Shown here: one piece after another, positions 1 through 11,190 of the stretch
How the letters are laid out: the number at the start of each line of letters is the position of its first letter
Numbering within the stretch: position 1 is the first letter of the stretch
Assembly (NCBI GenBank): GCA_963576735.1
Contig: OY755182.1
Span: forward strand, 6,014,001-6,078,000
Direction of reading: 5' to 3'
Length of the DNA stretch: 64,000 nt
Origin: Bedellia somnulentella
Taxonomy: Eukaryota; Arthropoda; Insecta; Lepidoptera; Bedelliidae
The notes under the pieces: model-generated
What the model was told of the DNA's origin: nothing
Database searches by the model: none
Seen by the model: only the letters and a program-made list of their open reading frames with translations
Translations under genes and position numbers: made by a program

Positions 1-862
1 TTGCAGTGATTTAATATCTTAGGAACTATTAAACTATACAAGCAACGAAATGCTAGGATCAACGAACTAAAAAAAGTTCAGTGTAAAACGGGTTAAGGTA
101 TTATAAAACTAATTGCGAAAATGGTAATGGCGTAAATGGCGACTAATTTTTCCGAGGGGATATCATACATTCTTCACTGGCAACTATTGAATTTCATTAT
201 AAAAATACACTCTGGCAGCGAGTTTTAGGTAGCTTTAAAACTGAAAATGGGTGTTATAATAATGTATTTGGATATTAGAATATTGTTTGCAGATTCGTAA
301 ATTCTTGAAAAGGCGGCAAATGCGCTCGTGTGTCTGAGCAGTGCATAGGCTGCGGAGCGAGGGGTTGAGCGCGTTTCTAGGCAATAGCAAGCGGAAAGTT
401 TTTGTGACTATAATATTAAGTAAATTACATATTTTGTAAATTGAAGTAAAAATTAATTAAGATAAAATAAATTAGTTAGGTTAAAAGTTGCTTCACCCAG
501 CCTAATGGGCAGATGCAATTAAGTTAGAGAAGGAAAACATAGGGGGGACGGGGGGCTCGGGAGCGGAGCCCCCCGCATTAAAAAACAGTTAATCACCACA
601 ATTGTATTTGCGCTAGGTGGGTTAGGGTTAGCTTATGTCCCTTAGAGCGGAAATAGGAGATAGGCAACACGCTGTTACTCAAAGTAGGTAGGTTCATTTA
701 AAAGAGGGAAGGTTAATAAAATAGACCTAGAATAGTTTTATAGCATGTCACAATTCGGTTAGTTAAGATACCTACAAATGTAGCCAAAAGTATTTTTTTA
801 AGATCTTGTTTGTATTTATTGTAGACCTTAGTCATGTTTGTAGACAACCCCATTTTAGAGTT
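1..862. other. gene-free AT-rich stretch
   Basis: No coding region or known repeat is recognised here. The only distinct structure is a short GC-rich hairpin at about 550-574 (GGGGGGCT pairing with AGCCCCCC) in an otherwise AT-rich background. It could be intron or unrecognised repeat. Confidence 0.5.
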
Positions 863-1113
863 TACATACATACATACATATACTCACGGCTATAAATCCC
901 TAGATGGGGTAGCCAGAGCTAAGGAATTAGAAATTTCTCAGCTGCTTTTGGAAATATGAGTGGGGAAAAGATGGTAAAATTAAGGTTGTTGGTGATGGGT
1001 CTCCAACCGCATCGCCCAAAAATCCCTTAAAAGCCCCAATACCGTTAGTCGCCTCTTACGTACACCCACCGGAAGAAATGGGGTAGTGCTATTCTCAGCC
1101 GACACTACACAGC
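863..1113 (-). repeat. family B repeat (GTAT-tailed)
   Basis: A roughly 250-bp interspersed repeat. On this strand it starts with an ACAT-repeat run, then has an ACTCACGGCTATAAATCCC block, GGGGTAGCCAGAGC and GCCTCTTACGTACACCCACC, and ends in ACACTACACAGC. Since the ACAT run would be a GTAT-repeat tail on the other strand, the element is probably oriented minus. Other copies lie at 10710-10960, 29131-29362 and 45565-45745, with diverged or partial ones at 2605-2735, 12890-13000, 21070-21420, 25315-25500 and 62080-62250. No protein is encoded. Confidence 0.8.
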
Positions 1114-1699
1114 AAATTTTAGAATTTATGAAAGCCTATTTTAACTTCTGTTATCCGCCAATAATTTGTCGCCTAAGAAAAAATTCAATAGCTACAAAAG
1201 AAAATCACTGCCAGATAAAATTTAAATAAAACCTCAAAACTCATTAAAAAGCCGCCGCTTTTTATTCAAGATGCTACGTCTAATTAGTCGCCAAAGTAGA
1301 TTATTTACTATTCATTATCAGTTTTTTTACGACCCGGAACGCTACCAATTTGTCGCCGCGATAAATACATGCCTATAAAATATTACATTTAAATATATAT
1401 ATAATAAAACAAAAAGCGTTTATTTACTAGAGACAAAAGTTAACGCGGTGGTAGGTTTTTTTTACAAAATTTCATCTTGCTCTACTCACGTGCGTCGCTA
1501 TTCTCTTGTGCATCGTGCTATATGCACGGCTATTAATCCCAAAAAGATATAGCCGGAGCTTCAGAGCTAGAAACTCCTCAGCAATTTTTGAATGTTGTGT
1601 TAAGAAAGTATTGGAAAGTCCTTACTTTACATCACAACGTTTGACTTCCTCTAATATGATTTATAACCGTTAGTACATCAATACATACTTAGTGAGTAT
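1114..1699. other. gene-free stretch with a family B remnant
   Basis: No gene seen. Positions 1521-1597 resemble a diverged family B core (GCACGGCTATTAATCCC, then AGCCGGAGCTTCAGAGC). The rest is AT-rich and unassigned. Confidence 0.4.
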
Positions 1700-1880
1700 A
1701 TGCAAAAACGATATCAAACAATTATTTATGCTTCTAGCTTTTTTATTTCATAAGACAAAACCAGAAGAAAAAACTGTCGTAATGTCTTTAAGAGTATAAT
1801 AGATTAGACTCCTTGACCCTCCTCTATATCATGTTTAATGTCATATGTGTGGTATTTACAGTAAGTGGGTAAGTAAATAA
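1700..1880 (-). pseudogene. LINE ORF2 fragment
   Basis: Closely matches 9445-9615 in this window, including the blocks CCTTGACCCTCCTCTATATC and GTGGTATTTACAGTAAGT. In the other copy the minus strand reads into the C-terminal part of a LINE ORF2, so this is probably a short piece of the same LINE family. It has no intact frame. A TAAG-type repeat ends it at about 1880. Confidence 0.5.
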
Positions 1881-2296
1881 AAGTTTAATTAGTTTTAAAA
1901 ACAAAATTATAGTAACAATTAAATACAACCTGTAATGATACCAAAACGGGCTAGGCTCAGCATAAAATGTACCCAGTGCAGATCTAGCAGGACACAAATG
2001 CAAAGTACGCTGGTTTTCAGCCAGCACCCCTAAACTATATCTTGGTACTACATACTAACTAATACGTAGAGCAAAGAGGAAAGAAAACAAAACAAACAAA
2101 CACTATACAAGAGAAAAATAAGGAAAGAAACCTACTCCATATAAGGCTTATTTCTGAATTTATGTCCAACAAAAATAATAAATAGGTTATAAATTTATAA
2201 AAAATATCACTGTGCTGTACATTGGTAAGATGTTCAAGTAAATTTAAACTTGATAGATATGTAAAAAACATACTTAACTTAAAAACTTAAACATAA

Positions 2297-2422
2297 ACGT
2301 AGAGAATAGAATAGAATAGAAAACTCTTTATTGCACATCGATTAAAGAAAAACATTTACAAATAGACAGAATGAATTAACAAAAGTACAATTGGCGGTCT
2401 TATCACTAAAAGATAATAAATA
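2297..2422 (-). repeat. truncated LINE 3' end
   Basis: On the minus strand it reads TTAGTGATAAGACCGCCAAT, then an AATAAAGAGT tail ending in a TTCTA repeat. The same 3' end occurs at 11030-11190 (+), 22500-22610 (-) and 61640-61808 (+). It is absent from the second copy of the surrounding duplicated tract, so it inserted after the duplication or was lost from copy 2. Confidence 0.75.
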
Positions 2423-2424
2423 CA

Positions 2425-2600
2425 GATAATAACATAACATAAACGTTCGGCCGTTTATCCCCGAAGGGCTAAACTCACATGTCTAAGATATGACAGAGAC
2501 ACCACACATATGACTTTAGAAAAGACAAATTGGTGTAGGCCCGACCCGAGACTTGAACTCACGCCTGTCTGTTTACGGGCTACGGACCCATCACCGACGA
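2425..2600 (-). repeat. family A SINE, partial
   Basis: The minus-strand family A SINE starts at its GTTATGTTAT tail (here ATAACATAACATAAACG) and runs through CCCCGAAGGG to the ACACCAATTTGTC block and tRNA-like head (seen here as TTGAACTC). The middle portion is deleted relative to the full copy at 17489-17853. Confidence 0.75.
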
Positions 2601-2604
2601 TACT

Positions 2605-2735
2605 TTATTTTGACAATCTTAGGGGACTATCAATTTCCAAATGTGGCTGAAGAGTTTCTATCACTGAAGCGCTGGTTATCCCGTTTTTAGGTTTCTGACA
2701 TTGAGTATATATATGTGTAGAATATGTGCATTTTC
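2605..2735 (+). repeat. family B repeat, diverged partial copy
   Basis: Recognisable by GTGGCTGAAGAGTTTCTA, GGTTATCCC and TTGAGTATATATATG. It matches the 3' half of family B with its tail to the right. A sister copy is at about 12890-13000. Confidence 0.6.
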
Positions 2736-2809
2736 AGTGTTTGGTGATTTTTTCTATAAATTGTTTGTTGAAGAAGTATTTATTTAACCAAAAATTAATT
2801 TGTTCTCAT

Positions 2810-3691
2810 AATATGATAAAAAATAAATAATAAATAAAATAAAATAATCATTTATTTCAAAGTATAAAAAGATAAATCTTTGCTTTTTGAAAGTCAAATT
2901 CCAACTTAATGCTAAGTTTACTACGGATTCGGAAGGTGTTTTGTTGAGAGAAGAACCCGTAAGAAACTTGTCAACACACATCTTTTTTTACGTCCATTAC
3001 AATTTTGGTGTTAGCCCAGAAACATCCTGCACAGAGCCCTGATGACACCAAGCCACTTCATCATTAATGTAATCATTGAAATTTTAATAGGCTTTCGAAC
3101 TAAGATTTCTTTTAACGGCTTTGAATTTTGTTTCTGATAAATTTAAAATGTCCTCACGTATTTTATTATACATTTTTACGCATAACCCCATGAAAGATGT
3201 ATTTACTTTTGACAATCTGTATTTAGGTATTGAAGTTGTATTATTGTCTCTCAGATTTCGAATATGTCTGTCACTATTTTTTACAAAAAACGCCTGATGT
3301 TTTCTTACATACATAATATTTTCATAAATATATTGACATGGCAGCGTCATTATATTTATGGTCTTAAATAATTCTCTCAGGGAATCTCGTCATCTCAAAT
3401 TATAAATAACTCTTATTGCTCTCTTTTGGAGAATAAATATGGAACCAACATCAGCTGCTCTGCCCCAGAGCAAATGGCATATGCAGCACTACTTAGCTTG
3501 CCAGCTAGTGAGCTAATGTGGGATCCCCATTGGAGCTTGAAGTCAAGAGTTATCCCTAAGAAAACTGTGTCATCCGAATAAACTATATTTTCATTATTTA
3601 AAATTATTTCTTTAACAACGCGTGATTGTTGGGCGATGCAGTTAAAAATATTTTATCAACCATCCTTTATTTACTTACCTACACCCTTCAT
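2810..3691 (-). pseudogene. LINE ORF2 C-terminus and 3' tail (copy 1)
   Basis: On the minus strand, 3350-3084 encodes the end of a LINE ORF2 (TLPCQYIYENIMYVRK, then PKYRLSKVNTSFMGL). The segment after the reverse transcriptase that begins LPC.YIFE is common in arthropod LINE ORF2 proteins. Compared with the copy at 13333-13638 it has a 3-bp deletion in the ...FKAAVKR... stretch and a premature stop just after SKAY where the other copy reads YYNVND. The 3' untranslated part and an AAATAA-rich tail run down to about 2810. There is no reverse transcriptase domain, so it cannot be active. Confidence 0.7.
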
Positions 3692-4250
3692 TTCCTTTTT
3701 TTTGCGAGACGCGCTTTCCGTTGTTGACCCTTTTTAAAATAATTATTTAAAATTCGTAAATTTGAGTTAAATACGAAATTACGACATAATACGAAATAAT
3801 ACGACAAATTCATGATTATTGTGTAGATCTGTCGACAATTCATGCGTACAAATGTTATCATCGTGTTAAATTAAGTGGTTCACGTAAAATCACGAAAAAC
3901 ATTTGGGTAAACAAAGTGGATAATTTAGACTGATATCAAAGTGATTATGGATTCGATCGGTGATTTTAAAGTGTTTATCTGATTCTGTAAGTACTTTAAC
4001 ATTTAATAACAGACATAGTGACTGTTCTTTTTAACTTTCTGAGAAACAGTGATAGTGATATTGAGAACGTTATTTTTTCAAATTTAAAATTAAGCGTCAC
4101 TTGGAGGCATTTGCCAGCGCCATCTTCCGGAAGTAGCACAAACTAATTGGAAGAGCGACGAACCGGAGTTTTGTGTCCTTTAACAAGTTCTGCTGCCTGC
4201 CAATAGGTGTCACTATACGTTTTAAAATAGATCGATAAAGTCAAGACGAA

Positions 4251-5510
4251 ATGGAGAAAATTAAATGTACAGGATGTTTTCAAGAAATATGTGGTAAACA
4301 ATTTATGTCATGCTGTAGTTGCGAAAGTAAGTTGGACCTTATATGTGCAGGAGTATCTGAGCAGCGTTTTAACTCCTTCTACCATCCCTGTAATGGTGGG
4401 AAAAAGCAGTGGAAATGTCCTGCGTGTAAATCTAAACGACCAAGGAAGGACAACACAGAGACGCCCGTCCGCTCTCGGCTAGCGGATTTGGATGAACAAC
4501 AGCTATTAATGCCTGATGACATTCAAAACATCACTATTCGTCGACCTGGTAGCAAGTTTAGTAACGATGAAAGTTACGCTTTTGTTGACAATGTTTTGTC
4601 TGAAACCACTAACGCATGCTGTCAATCTCTATCCGAAGACACGCACTGTATGGATAGTTTCCGTGGAATTATACGGGATGAATTCTCGCGACTTATGGAT
4701 GAGCGCTTTGCATCTGTGATAGGCAATATAGTAGAGAACTTAGTTGTACGCCCTGTCACTGCTGAATTGACTGTACTTAAGAATAAGGTACAAGCGCTTG
4801 AAGCCAAGGTGGAAAAGCTTAGTAATGAGGTACTGAATTCGAAGATCACCAACACCAACGAAAAATCCGAAAGACCTTCAGAAGGTCAACTAGCACAAAG
4901 GAAAGTAGCTCAGAAGAACACTGGTGCTGTAAAAAAAAGCAAACTACAAAAAGCTAAATTAACCCTAGTGCCAAGTGGCCTAGAGGCGGCTTCGGTGTCT
5001 GTGCAGCCGCAGAAGACAGTCGTTGCCCGAGCGGTTCCCGGAGAAGGCGATGGGTCTACTGAAAAGCCCGCTCCCCGACCTGGTGAATTACCACAAGTCC
5101 AGCTTAAGAAAATCTCTCCAGTGCATGAAGACGAGAAGGGCTGGATCGAGGTTAAAAAGAAGGATGCTCCCAGGCGTAGTACTAATAAGAACTCAAGCAT
5201 CATTCATGGAACTGCCGTCGTGGATGTGACCGGGCTTCAACCCGCTGAGAGATTCCGCTATATGCACCTGTTCTATGTGTGTAAAGGTACTACCGCTGAG
5301 CAGGTACAAGCGCATTTGGATAGCATATGCAGAGGGGCGGTATGTACCGTCGAAACCCTCAAAGCCCGAGGCGAGTACGCTTCTTTTAAACTAGCAGTGC
5401 CAGACAGGCATGTTGCTCAAGTTGCAGCATCTGAAAACTGGGCAGCGGGAATTTGTGTAAAACCCTGGCGGCAGAATTTTCGTCGGAATATCGTCGAAAA
5501 TGAGAATTAG
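4251..5510 (+). CDS. LINE-1 ORF1 (PHD-type zinc-finger nucleic-acid chaperone)
   Basis: A 419-residue open frame. Residues 5-60 hold a Cys-rich finger (CTGC near the start, CSCESKLDLIC, then WKCPACKSK) of the PHD-like type found in ORF1 of several arthropod LINE clades. Residues 170-200 are heptad-like and may be a short coiled coil (LTVLKNKVQALEAKVEKLSN). The middle is basic and proline-rich. The C-terminal 100 residues look folded (RYMHLFYVCKGTTAEQVQAH). By family analogy it binds element RNA. The ATG at 4251 is the first in frame and lies just before the finger. It overlaps ORF2 by 11 bp. Confidence 0.8.
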   Translation: MEKIKCTGCFQEICGKQFMSCCSCESKLDLICAGVSEQRFNSFYHPCNGGKKQWKCPACKSKRPRKDNTETPVRSRLADLDEQQLLMPDDIQNITIRRPGSKFSNDESYAFVDNVLSETTNACCQSLSEDTHCMDSFRGIIRDEFSRLMDERFASVIGNIVENLVVRPVTAELTVLKNKVQALEAKVEKLSNEVLNSKITNTNEKSERPSEGQLAQRKVAQKNTGAVKKSKLQKAKLTLVPSGLEAASVSVQPQKTVVARAVPGEGDGSTEKPAPRPGELPQVQLKKISPVHEDEKGWIEVKKKDAPRRSTNKNSSIIHGTAVVDVTGLQPAERFRYMHLFYVCKGTTAEQVQAHLDSICRGAVCTVETLKARGEYASFKLAVPDRHVAQVAASENWAAGICVKPWRQNFRRNIVENEN

Positions 5511-7918
5511 ACACAAGAAAATCTCTTTTTTGTATCAAAATGTTAGAGGTCTAAGAAGCAAGACGTTAAAGTTGTATGACAATGTATCAGCGGCTGACTG
5601 TGATTTTATTGTTCTTACGGAAACCTTTCTTACGAGTTCTGTTGCTAACTCTGAACTGTTCCCACCCCAGTATAAAGTACTTCGTAAAGATCGAATTGGA
5701 GATGTCGGCTGGGGAGGCGTGTCGATCGCCGCCACTGACAAGTACTCAATAACTAATATAACCGACATCGACGGGCTATCGGATGACAAATACCGTCTGC
5801 CATAAGAACATTAAATTCATTGTTTGTGTTGTTTATTTACCTCCTAATTATAATGATGTACAATATTTAAATGTGATAACTTGTTTAGAAAATATGGTAT
5901 GTAAATTTTCAAACTTAGATATTATAGTTCTCGGTGATTTTAATCTTAATTCTTGTAGTTCAAATGTTAAAAAAGAAGTTGATAATTTCATTGAATTCTG
6001 TAAATTTAGGCAACATAACGAAAAAAAAAATGTATATGGCGGCATCCTGGACCTCGTTTTCACTAATGTTAGTTCAGAGCACATTACAGTGTCCGGTAAT
6101 ATAGATCCCTTGGTTCCGGAGGACCGGTACCACCCACCGCTGGAAGTAACATATACCGTCCCCCGTACCAAGTCTGTTTCATCACCTAAGAATTCATCAT
6201 AGTATAGGTGAACAACGTAGAACTGTAGCGCCACAATGGAACTTCTCAAAAGCTGATTTCGGTAGCCTTTACACATCCTTAGCTCAAGCTGACTGGACGG
6301 ACGTGATTAGCTCTACGTCTGTGGACTTATCTGTTGATTTTTTCTGTTTTAAGTTGAATAACATTATTAGCAAGCATGTCCCCGACCGTAACGAATTTCC
6401 CAGTGTAAGTTTTCCAAAAAGGCAATATCCACCTTGGTTTGATGCAGAAATTAAATCTAAGTTAAAAATAAAATATTTCCATCTCAAAAAAATTAAGTTA
6501 ATCGGGATAAGTTTCAATCTTGAAGTTTATAAATATTACCGCTCTCATATCAAGGAACTCATAAGTAAAGCTCATAAGACATATATAGAAGGAATCGAAC
6601 GCAACATATGTAACGATCCCTCAGCTTTCTGGAAATATGTTAAAGGTCTTAAAAAAGACAGTAGAACTAACGCTGAGTTTACCTACAACGGGGTGACGGT
6701 AAGCGGGCAGGAGGCGGCGGACGCGTTCGCCGACTACTTCAGCTCGGTGTTCGTGGCGCGGGTCCCGCGGCTGGACGCGGACGACGCAGCGCGTGGGGCG
6801 GCCGCCGCCGCTGCTCCTCTCACGGTCAGTATTAGCACCATTACCGAGAAGGACATACGGAACGGCGTGTGTGGTTTTAATACTGCTGCTGCTCCAGGGC
6901 CTGATGCTGTGCCCACATTTCTGGTAAAGGACTGCATCCATGCATTAATTAAGCCCCTTTTACATTTGTATAACCTTGCTGTCCAAAATTGTGAGTATCC
7001 AACTGCCTGGAAGCTATCACGGGTTACACCTGTTCCAAAGAGTTCATCAATACATGTGCGAGAGCATCGGCCCATTGCTGTTTTGTCTGTGTTTGCAAAA
7101 TTATTTGAGCACATTCTTAATAAACATATAACACGTCAGATAGAACCATACCTAGATGACTCTCAGCATGGTTTTCGTGTCGGACGATCAGCAACCACGA
7201 CTCATATTTGTTTTGTTGACTCTACACTGAGCGAAATGGACGCAGGCTATCAGGTGGATACCGCATCCTTTGATTTTCGAAAGGCGTTTGATGTAGTCAA
7301 CAATGATTTACTTTTAATTAAATTGGCTGGATTCGGATTTGACACAGGTCTTCTCAAATTTATTGCTAGTTACCTGGCTAATCGTAGGCAATATGTAAAA
7401 TTGGGACCTTACTGCTCTGACGGCTACCATACGCGATCTGGTGTCAGTCAGGGCAGCACCATCGGACCAACTCTTTTCGCTCTGATGGTCAATGACCTTT
7501 CTAAAGTGCTCCAGGTATATAAATGCCTGATATACGCTGATGACTTAAAAATCTATACATCCATTAAAAGCACTGTTGACTGTGAATTACTACAGCAAGA
7601 CATCGACGCTATTGGCCATTGGAGCGAATTTTAAACGAAATGCATTTCAATGTTGACAAGTGTAGGGTCATGACTTTTGGCAGACTGCAAAGCCATGTTG
7701 AGCATTATACGTTGCTTGGTTGCCCTATTTAGAGAGTGGTAGAGATACGCGACTTAGGTGTGTTGTTGGATCCGCAACTTACATTTAGAAACCATATTCT
7801 GGCGTGTTGTAAGAGTGCTAACAAGACTCTAGGTAACGTTATGCGCACTGCATCTCATTTTAGCGACACCAGAGTTGCCATGGTCCTATATAATTCTTTT
7901 GTCCGTAGTAAACTGGAA
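5500..7918 (+). pseudogene. LINE-1 ORF2 (endonuclease/reverse transcriptase), frameshifted
   Basis: ORF2 begins with the ATG at 5500 inside the end of ORF1. An APE-type endonuclease is visible in pieces: ISFLYQNVRGLRSK and LTETF at the start, then after a frameshift near 5790 VVYLPPNYND and LGDFNLNS. A second shift near 6190 leads into the long frame ending at 7634, which carries the reverse transcriptase: GPDAVPTFL, HGFRVGRS, SFDFRKAFD, GVSQGSTIGP and the catalytic YADD. A third shift near 7632 continues into NEMHFNVDKCRVMTFG, with a stop at about 7732, then LGVLLDPQLTF up to the gap. GC content rises sharply around 6690-6830. The catalytic RT motifs are present, but the endonuclease is split. 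Confidence 0.85.
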
Positions 7919-8118
7919 NNNNNNNNNNNNNNNNNNNNNNNNNNNNNNNNNNNNNNNNNNNNNNNNNNNNNNNNNNNNNNNNNNNNNNNNNNNNNNNNNN
8001 NNNNNNNNNNNNNNNNNNNNNNNNNNNNNNNNNNNNNNNNNNNNNNNNNNNNNNNNNNNNNNNNNNNNNNNNNNNNNNNNNNNNNNNNNNNNNNNNNNNN
8101 NNNNNNNNNNNNNNNNNN
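7919..8118. other. assembly gap (200 N)
   Basis: Exactly 200 N bases, a conventional size for a gap of unknown length. It lies where the 3' end of LINE-1 and the 5' end of another LINE should be. Confidence 0.98.
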
Positions 8119-8727
8119 TTCAATTCAACCGTTACTATTTAAAGTGAATAAGTGAAGGTCCTTAATATTCATTCAAAAAGTGGTATAAAACAGTGAAAAG
8201 TGGAAAATTTATATGGGATTATTATTTTTTACACCGTAACTCATGCCTGCAATTGGAGTTTGTGTTCTGGCGTGTCGTTTGTAAAAGTTACAAAAACCGT
8301 TGGAAAATATGAACTGTGCGGTGTGTACCAGAAAAGTTGATGGGCCCGAGTTGGTGAAGTGTGCGTCTTGCAAAAGTTGTTATCACTATTGCTGTCTTAA
8401 CAACACGTCAGCCCAGTACAGGGAGCACCAGGAGAAGATTAAGAGGCATCAATGCAATGACTGCTTGAATGTGAGTCGAAGTGTTGTGGTTACGGATGAC
8501 ACCCCGGTTCGGGTTGTAAGACCGAAAGGATTGGAAGAAAGTATGGTCAACCTGGATGTGACAACAAACACCTACAACATGTCTTGTGGTGATGTTTTAC
8601 CTACCTCTCCGGAACAGATTGAATACAGCGGAATTGGGCACTCACTTGATAGCATAATTAAGGCTTTGAACATGACTATTTCAATGAAAATGGAACAAAT
8701 GGAAGTGAAACTGACAAAATGTATCAA
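8119..8727 (+). pseudogene. LINE-2 5' leader and ORF1 start, truncated
   Basis: A second LINE starts inside or after the gap. An open frame begins at 8300 (or at the second Met, 8309) and encodes a PHD-like finger: MNCAVCTRKV, CASCKSCYHYCCLN, CNDC. After a linker (TPVRVVRPKG) it enters a region with the start of a helix (SLDSIIKALNMTISMKMEQM). At about 8727 the frame runs into the A-rich tail of another LINE inserted on the opposite strand, and the remaining residues (KKKSQKSKS...) are translated tail. The finger resembles LINE-5 ORF1 (NCYACNRS...CASCKATYHYQCL) more than LINE-1, suggesting it is related to LINE-5. Confidence 0.75.
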
Positions 8728-9660
8728 AAAAAAAAGTCAAAAGTCAAAAAGTTTATTTTTCAAAATTAAGTTAAAAACTAACATTTTTTGAACGTCAAAT
8801 TTTTTAAATTTATTATTAGTCCGTTGCTTCGGAAGGTGTTCGTAAAGAGAAGAAGCAACAAAGAAACTCTTTACATTCACATTTTTTCATTTTTTCAAAA
8901 CATGGTTTGTACAATTTCAGTTTATTAACATGTTTTTACTTTATAAAAGGTTTTCTATGCGACAAAACCAAACGCTAGTTTGACATATTTAAAATAAATT
9001 GTTCATCACAAAAAACCAATCACATAACGTGAGAAGAAAAATCCTCACCAGACAATTATTCCTAGGAATAACGAGGGAAGATTTATAGCTTTACGGACAC
9101 GGTCATGTGCGCGTTGGGGCCTTGTCGTTTAAAAAGTCTTGAACACTGTAGTAAGATTTCTTTAAAAGCATGGCTTTAATTGCCTTTTTAAAAGATGCCA
9201 CAGGCAATTCAAATATGTCAGAAGGAAGTTTGTTGAACATTTTCAGGGATAGTCCCATAAAGGAGTTACTTACTTTATTAAGTCTCCACTTCGGTACGTT
9301 AAGTTTCTCCTTATTTCGAGTATTAACAGTATGCCTATCACTAACTTTACTAAATTGGCCTATATTCTTTTCGGCATACATTAAATTCTCAAATATGTAT
9401 TGGCAAGGGACAGTTAAAATGCCAATTTCAAAATACATAAATGATATCAAACAATCATTAATGCTTCTAGATTTTTTATTTCATGAGACAAAACCAGAAA
9501 AAAAAACTGTCGTAATGTCTTTAAAAGTAATAGATAAGACTCCTTGACCCTCCTCTATATCATGTTTAATGACATATGTGTGGTATTTACAGTAAGTAAG
9601 TAAGTAAATAAAGCTGTCTACAAGCTTTACAATCAAATCAATTTCATGCCAAAACCAAAT
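8728..9660 (-). pseudogene. LINE-3 ORF2 C-terminus and 3' tail
   Basis: A minus-strand LINE 3' fragment. Its tail (TTTGACTTTTGAC plus a T/A run) lies at 8728-8760. Then comes a 3' UTR with the CGGAAGGTGTT block also seen in the 2810-3691 relic. The frame at 9450-9103 encodes the ORF2 C-terminus (LTVPCQYIFENLMYAEKN, KWRLNKVSNSFMGL, KAIKAMLLKKSYYSVQDFL). Further upstream on the minus strand (9450-9660) a shifted frame continues. It lacks reverse transcriptase and sits in LINE-2 ORF1. Confidence 0.75.
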
Positions 9661-9662
9661 TT

Positions 9663-10520
9663 CCATTAATCCTCGATTTGAAAACTGCTTTACATCGATG
9701 TTTCCTTAATAACATTAAAATAGTCTTAGCTTGGATTCCTAGCCATTGTGGCATTGCAGGGAACACTCATGCCGATTCTGCAGCCAAGATTGCTTGTGAT
9801 TCAGGAATTGATACCAATAAACTTTATTCTCATGACCTAGTAGCCCAATCATCAGTATTCCTTAAAAATTCTTGGTGTGAAAATTGGAAACATTCTATTC
9901 AGTTTAAAGGAAAATTTTACGCGGGTATTCAACCGGAAATTCCCTCTAAGCCTTGGTTTTTTAAATATAAACAATGCTCAAAGACATCTACCTCTACCAT
10001 ATGTAAAATGAGACTAGGGCATTGTTGCTCTCCAGTTTTTCTCGCTAAAATCAAAATTAAAGATAATTCGTTATGTGAATGTGGACTTGAGGAAGGAACT
10101 TTGGATCATTTATTTTTTAACTGTTCAAAATTAACGACATCATTTTATGATATTCTCCCTTCTTCTATTCCTAAACCTACTAACATGATAAATGTGTTAT
10201 CACTTGTTCATACTGACTTTGTGAAAACTTTAAGTTATTTCATATCTTCTAATGGAATTAAATTATAATATCATAGATCAAATTCCTAAAAAAATATTAT
10301 CTATTTTTATTTCTATATGTCATCTTAAAATATACATATATTTGTATCTATTAATCTCTTTCTGACTCTAAGATATTTAAAAACAGTAATAATTAAATTT
10401 CGTTTTTATCGGACTTATTTCAAAAAGTAAGCTGTTTCTATTTCACTCTGACGCTGGCAGAATGTATAAACTGTATACGAGGGCCAATGACCAAGATAAT
10501 AATAATAAGTAAGTAAATAA
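9663..10520 (+). pseudogene. LINE-4 C-terminus with RNase H and CCHC
   Basis: The frame 9678-10268 (196 residues) begins inside an RNase H domain. It has the C-terminal motif WIPSHCGIAGNTHADSAAK, including the last catalytic Asp. It is followed by a Cys/His motif near the end (CECGLEEGTLDHLFFNC). RNase H after reverse transcriptase is typical of I-like, LOA, R1 and some related LINE clades. Everything upstream is missing (5' truncation). The 3' UTR runs to a repeat tail at about 10495-10520 (AATAATAAGTAAGTAAATAA). The frame is open but incomplete. Confidence 0.8.
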
Positions 10521-10709
10521 ATGTTTACAGATCCACAATCTTTTCTTGGCCGGTAAGGGCTGTCGCTGTCATCGATATTAGTATTGCCAGCAAATAAAAA
10601 ATAACCATTATAAGGGAAATAACTTTACATCATACAGGCTAATTTATTTATGTATTGAAATGTCTTAATACAACAATTTATATAATATTCATTTAATTAA
10701 TAACTAGTT

Positions 10710-10960
10710 GCTGTGTAATGTCGGCTTAAAATAGCACTACCCCATTTCTGCCGGTGGGTGTACGTAAGAGGCGACTAACAGTATTGGGGCTTTTAAGAGG
10801 TTTTTGGGCGAAGCGGTTGGAGACCCATTACCAATAACCTTTATTTTACCATCTTTACCCCACTCAACTTTCCGAAAGTGGCTGAGGAGTTTCTAGTTCC
10901 TTAGCTCGGGCTACCCCTTCTAGGGATTTACAGCCTTGAGTATATGTATGTATGTATGTA
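10710..10960 (+). repeat. family B repeat, complete copy
   Basis: Starts GCTGTGTAATGTCGGC, has CTGCCGGTGGGTGTACGTAA, and ends TGAGTATATGTATGTATG. It lies inside the TIR element 10528-12250 and shows the tail-last orientation clearly. Confidence 0.8.
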
Positions 10961-11029
10961 ATAGCTATTATTGTAAGTAAACAAGTTCGTTTTAATGTAA
11001 GCTAATTATATTTATTTATTTTTGCCCTT

Positions 11030-11190
11030 GTCTGGTATGTCTACCCGAATGACTGTGTATCCTAAATTTGATGATCTTACCTCCCAAATGTTGTCTGGAA
11101 GCTTTTAGCGATAACACTGCCAATTGTACTTTTCTGCAAGCTGTTTCATTATTTTATACTCAAGGATTTGTTATTTGTGACATTTAGAGT
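11030..11190 (+). repeat. LINE 3' end, diverged
   Basis: Matches 61640-61808 through GTCTGGAAGCTTTTAGCGAT and CTGCCAATTGTAC. The final CAATAAAGAGT tail is decayed. Confidence 0.6.

Larger units (their letters stand above)
1886..3691. repeat. duplicated 1.8-kb tract, copy 1
   Basis: This tract aligns along its length with 12251-13980 in the same orientation. Both copies hold, in order, the same unassigned 400-bp segment (GGGCTAGGCTCAGCATAAAA), a truncated family A SINE, a truncated family B repeat, and a minus-strand LINE 3' end cut at the same 5' point. Both lose similarity after CACCCTTCATTT. Sharing several independent truncations points to duplication of a composite segment rather than separate insertions. 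Copy 1 alone has an extra LINE tail at about 2297-2422. Confidence 0.75.
3700..7918 (+). mobile_element. LINE-1: two-ORF non-LTR retrotransposon, decayed
   Basis: A non-LTR retrotransposon with a PHD-like zinc-finger ORF1 and an endonuclease plus reverse transcriptase ORF2. Its left limit is uncertain (5' leader about 3700-4250) and its right end is lost in the assembly gap. The architecture fits the CR1/jockey side of the LINE tree, but the clade cannot be settled by eye. ORF1 is open. ORF2 has three frameshifts and at least one stop, so this copy is dead. Confidence 0.85.
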
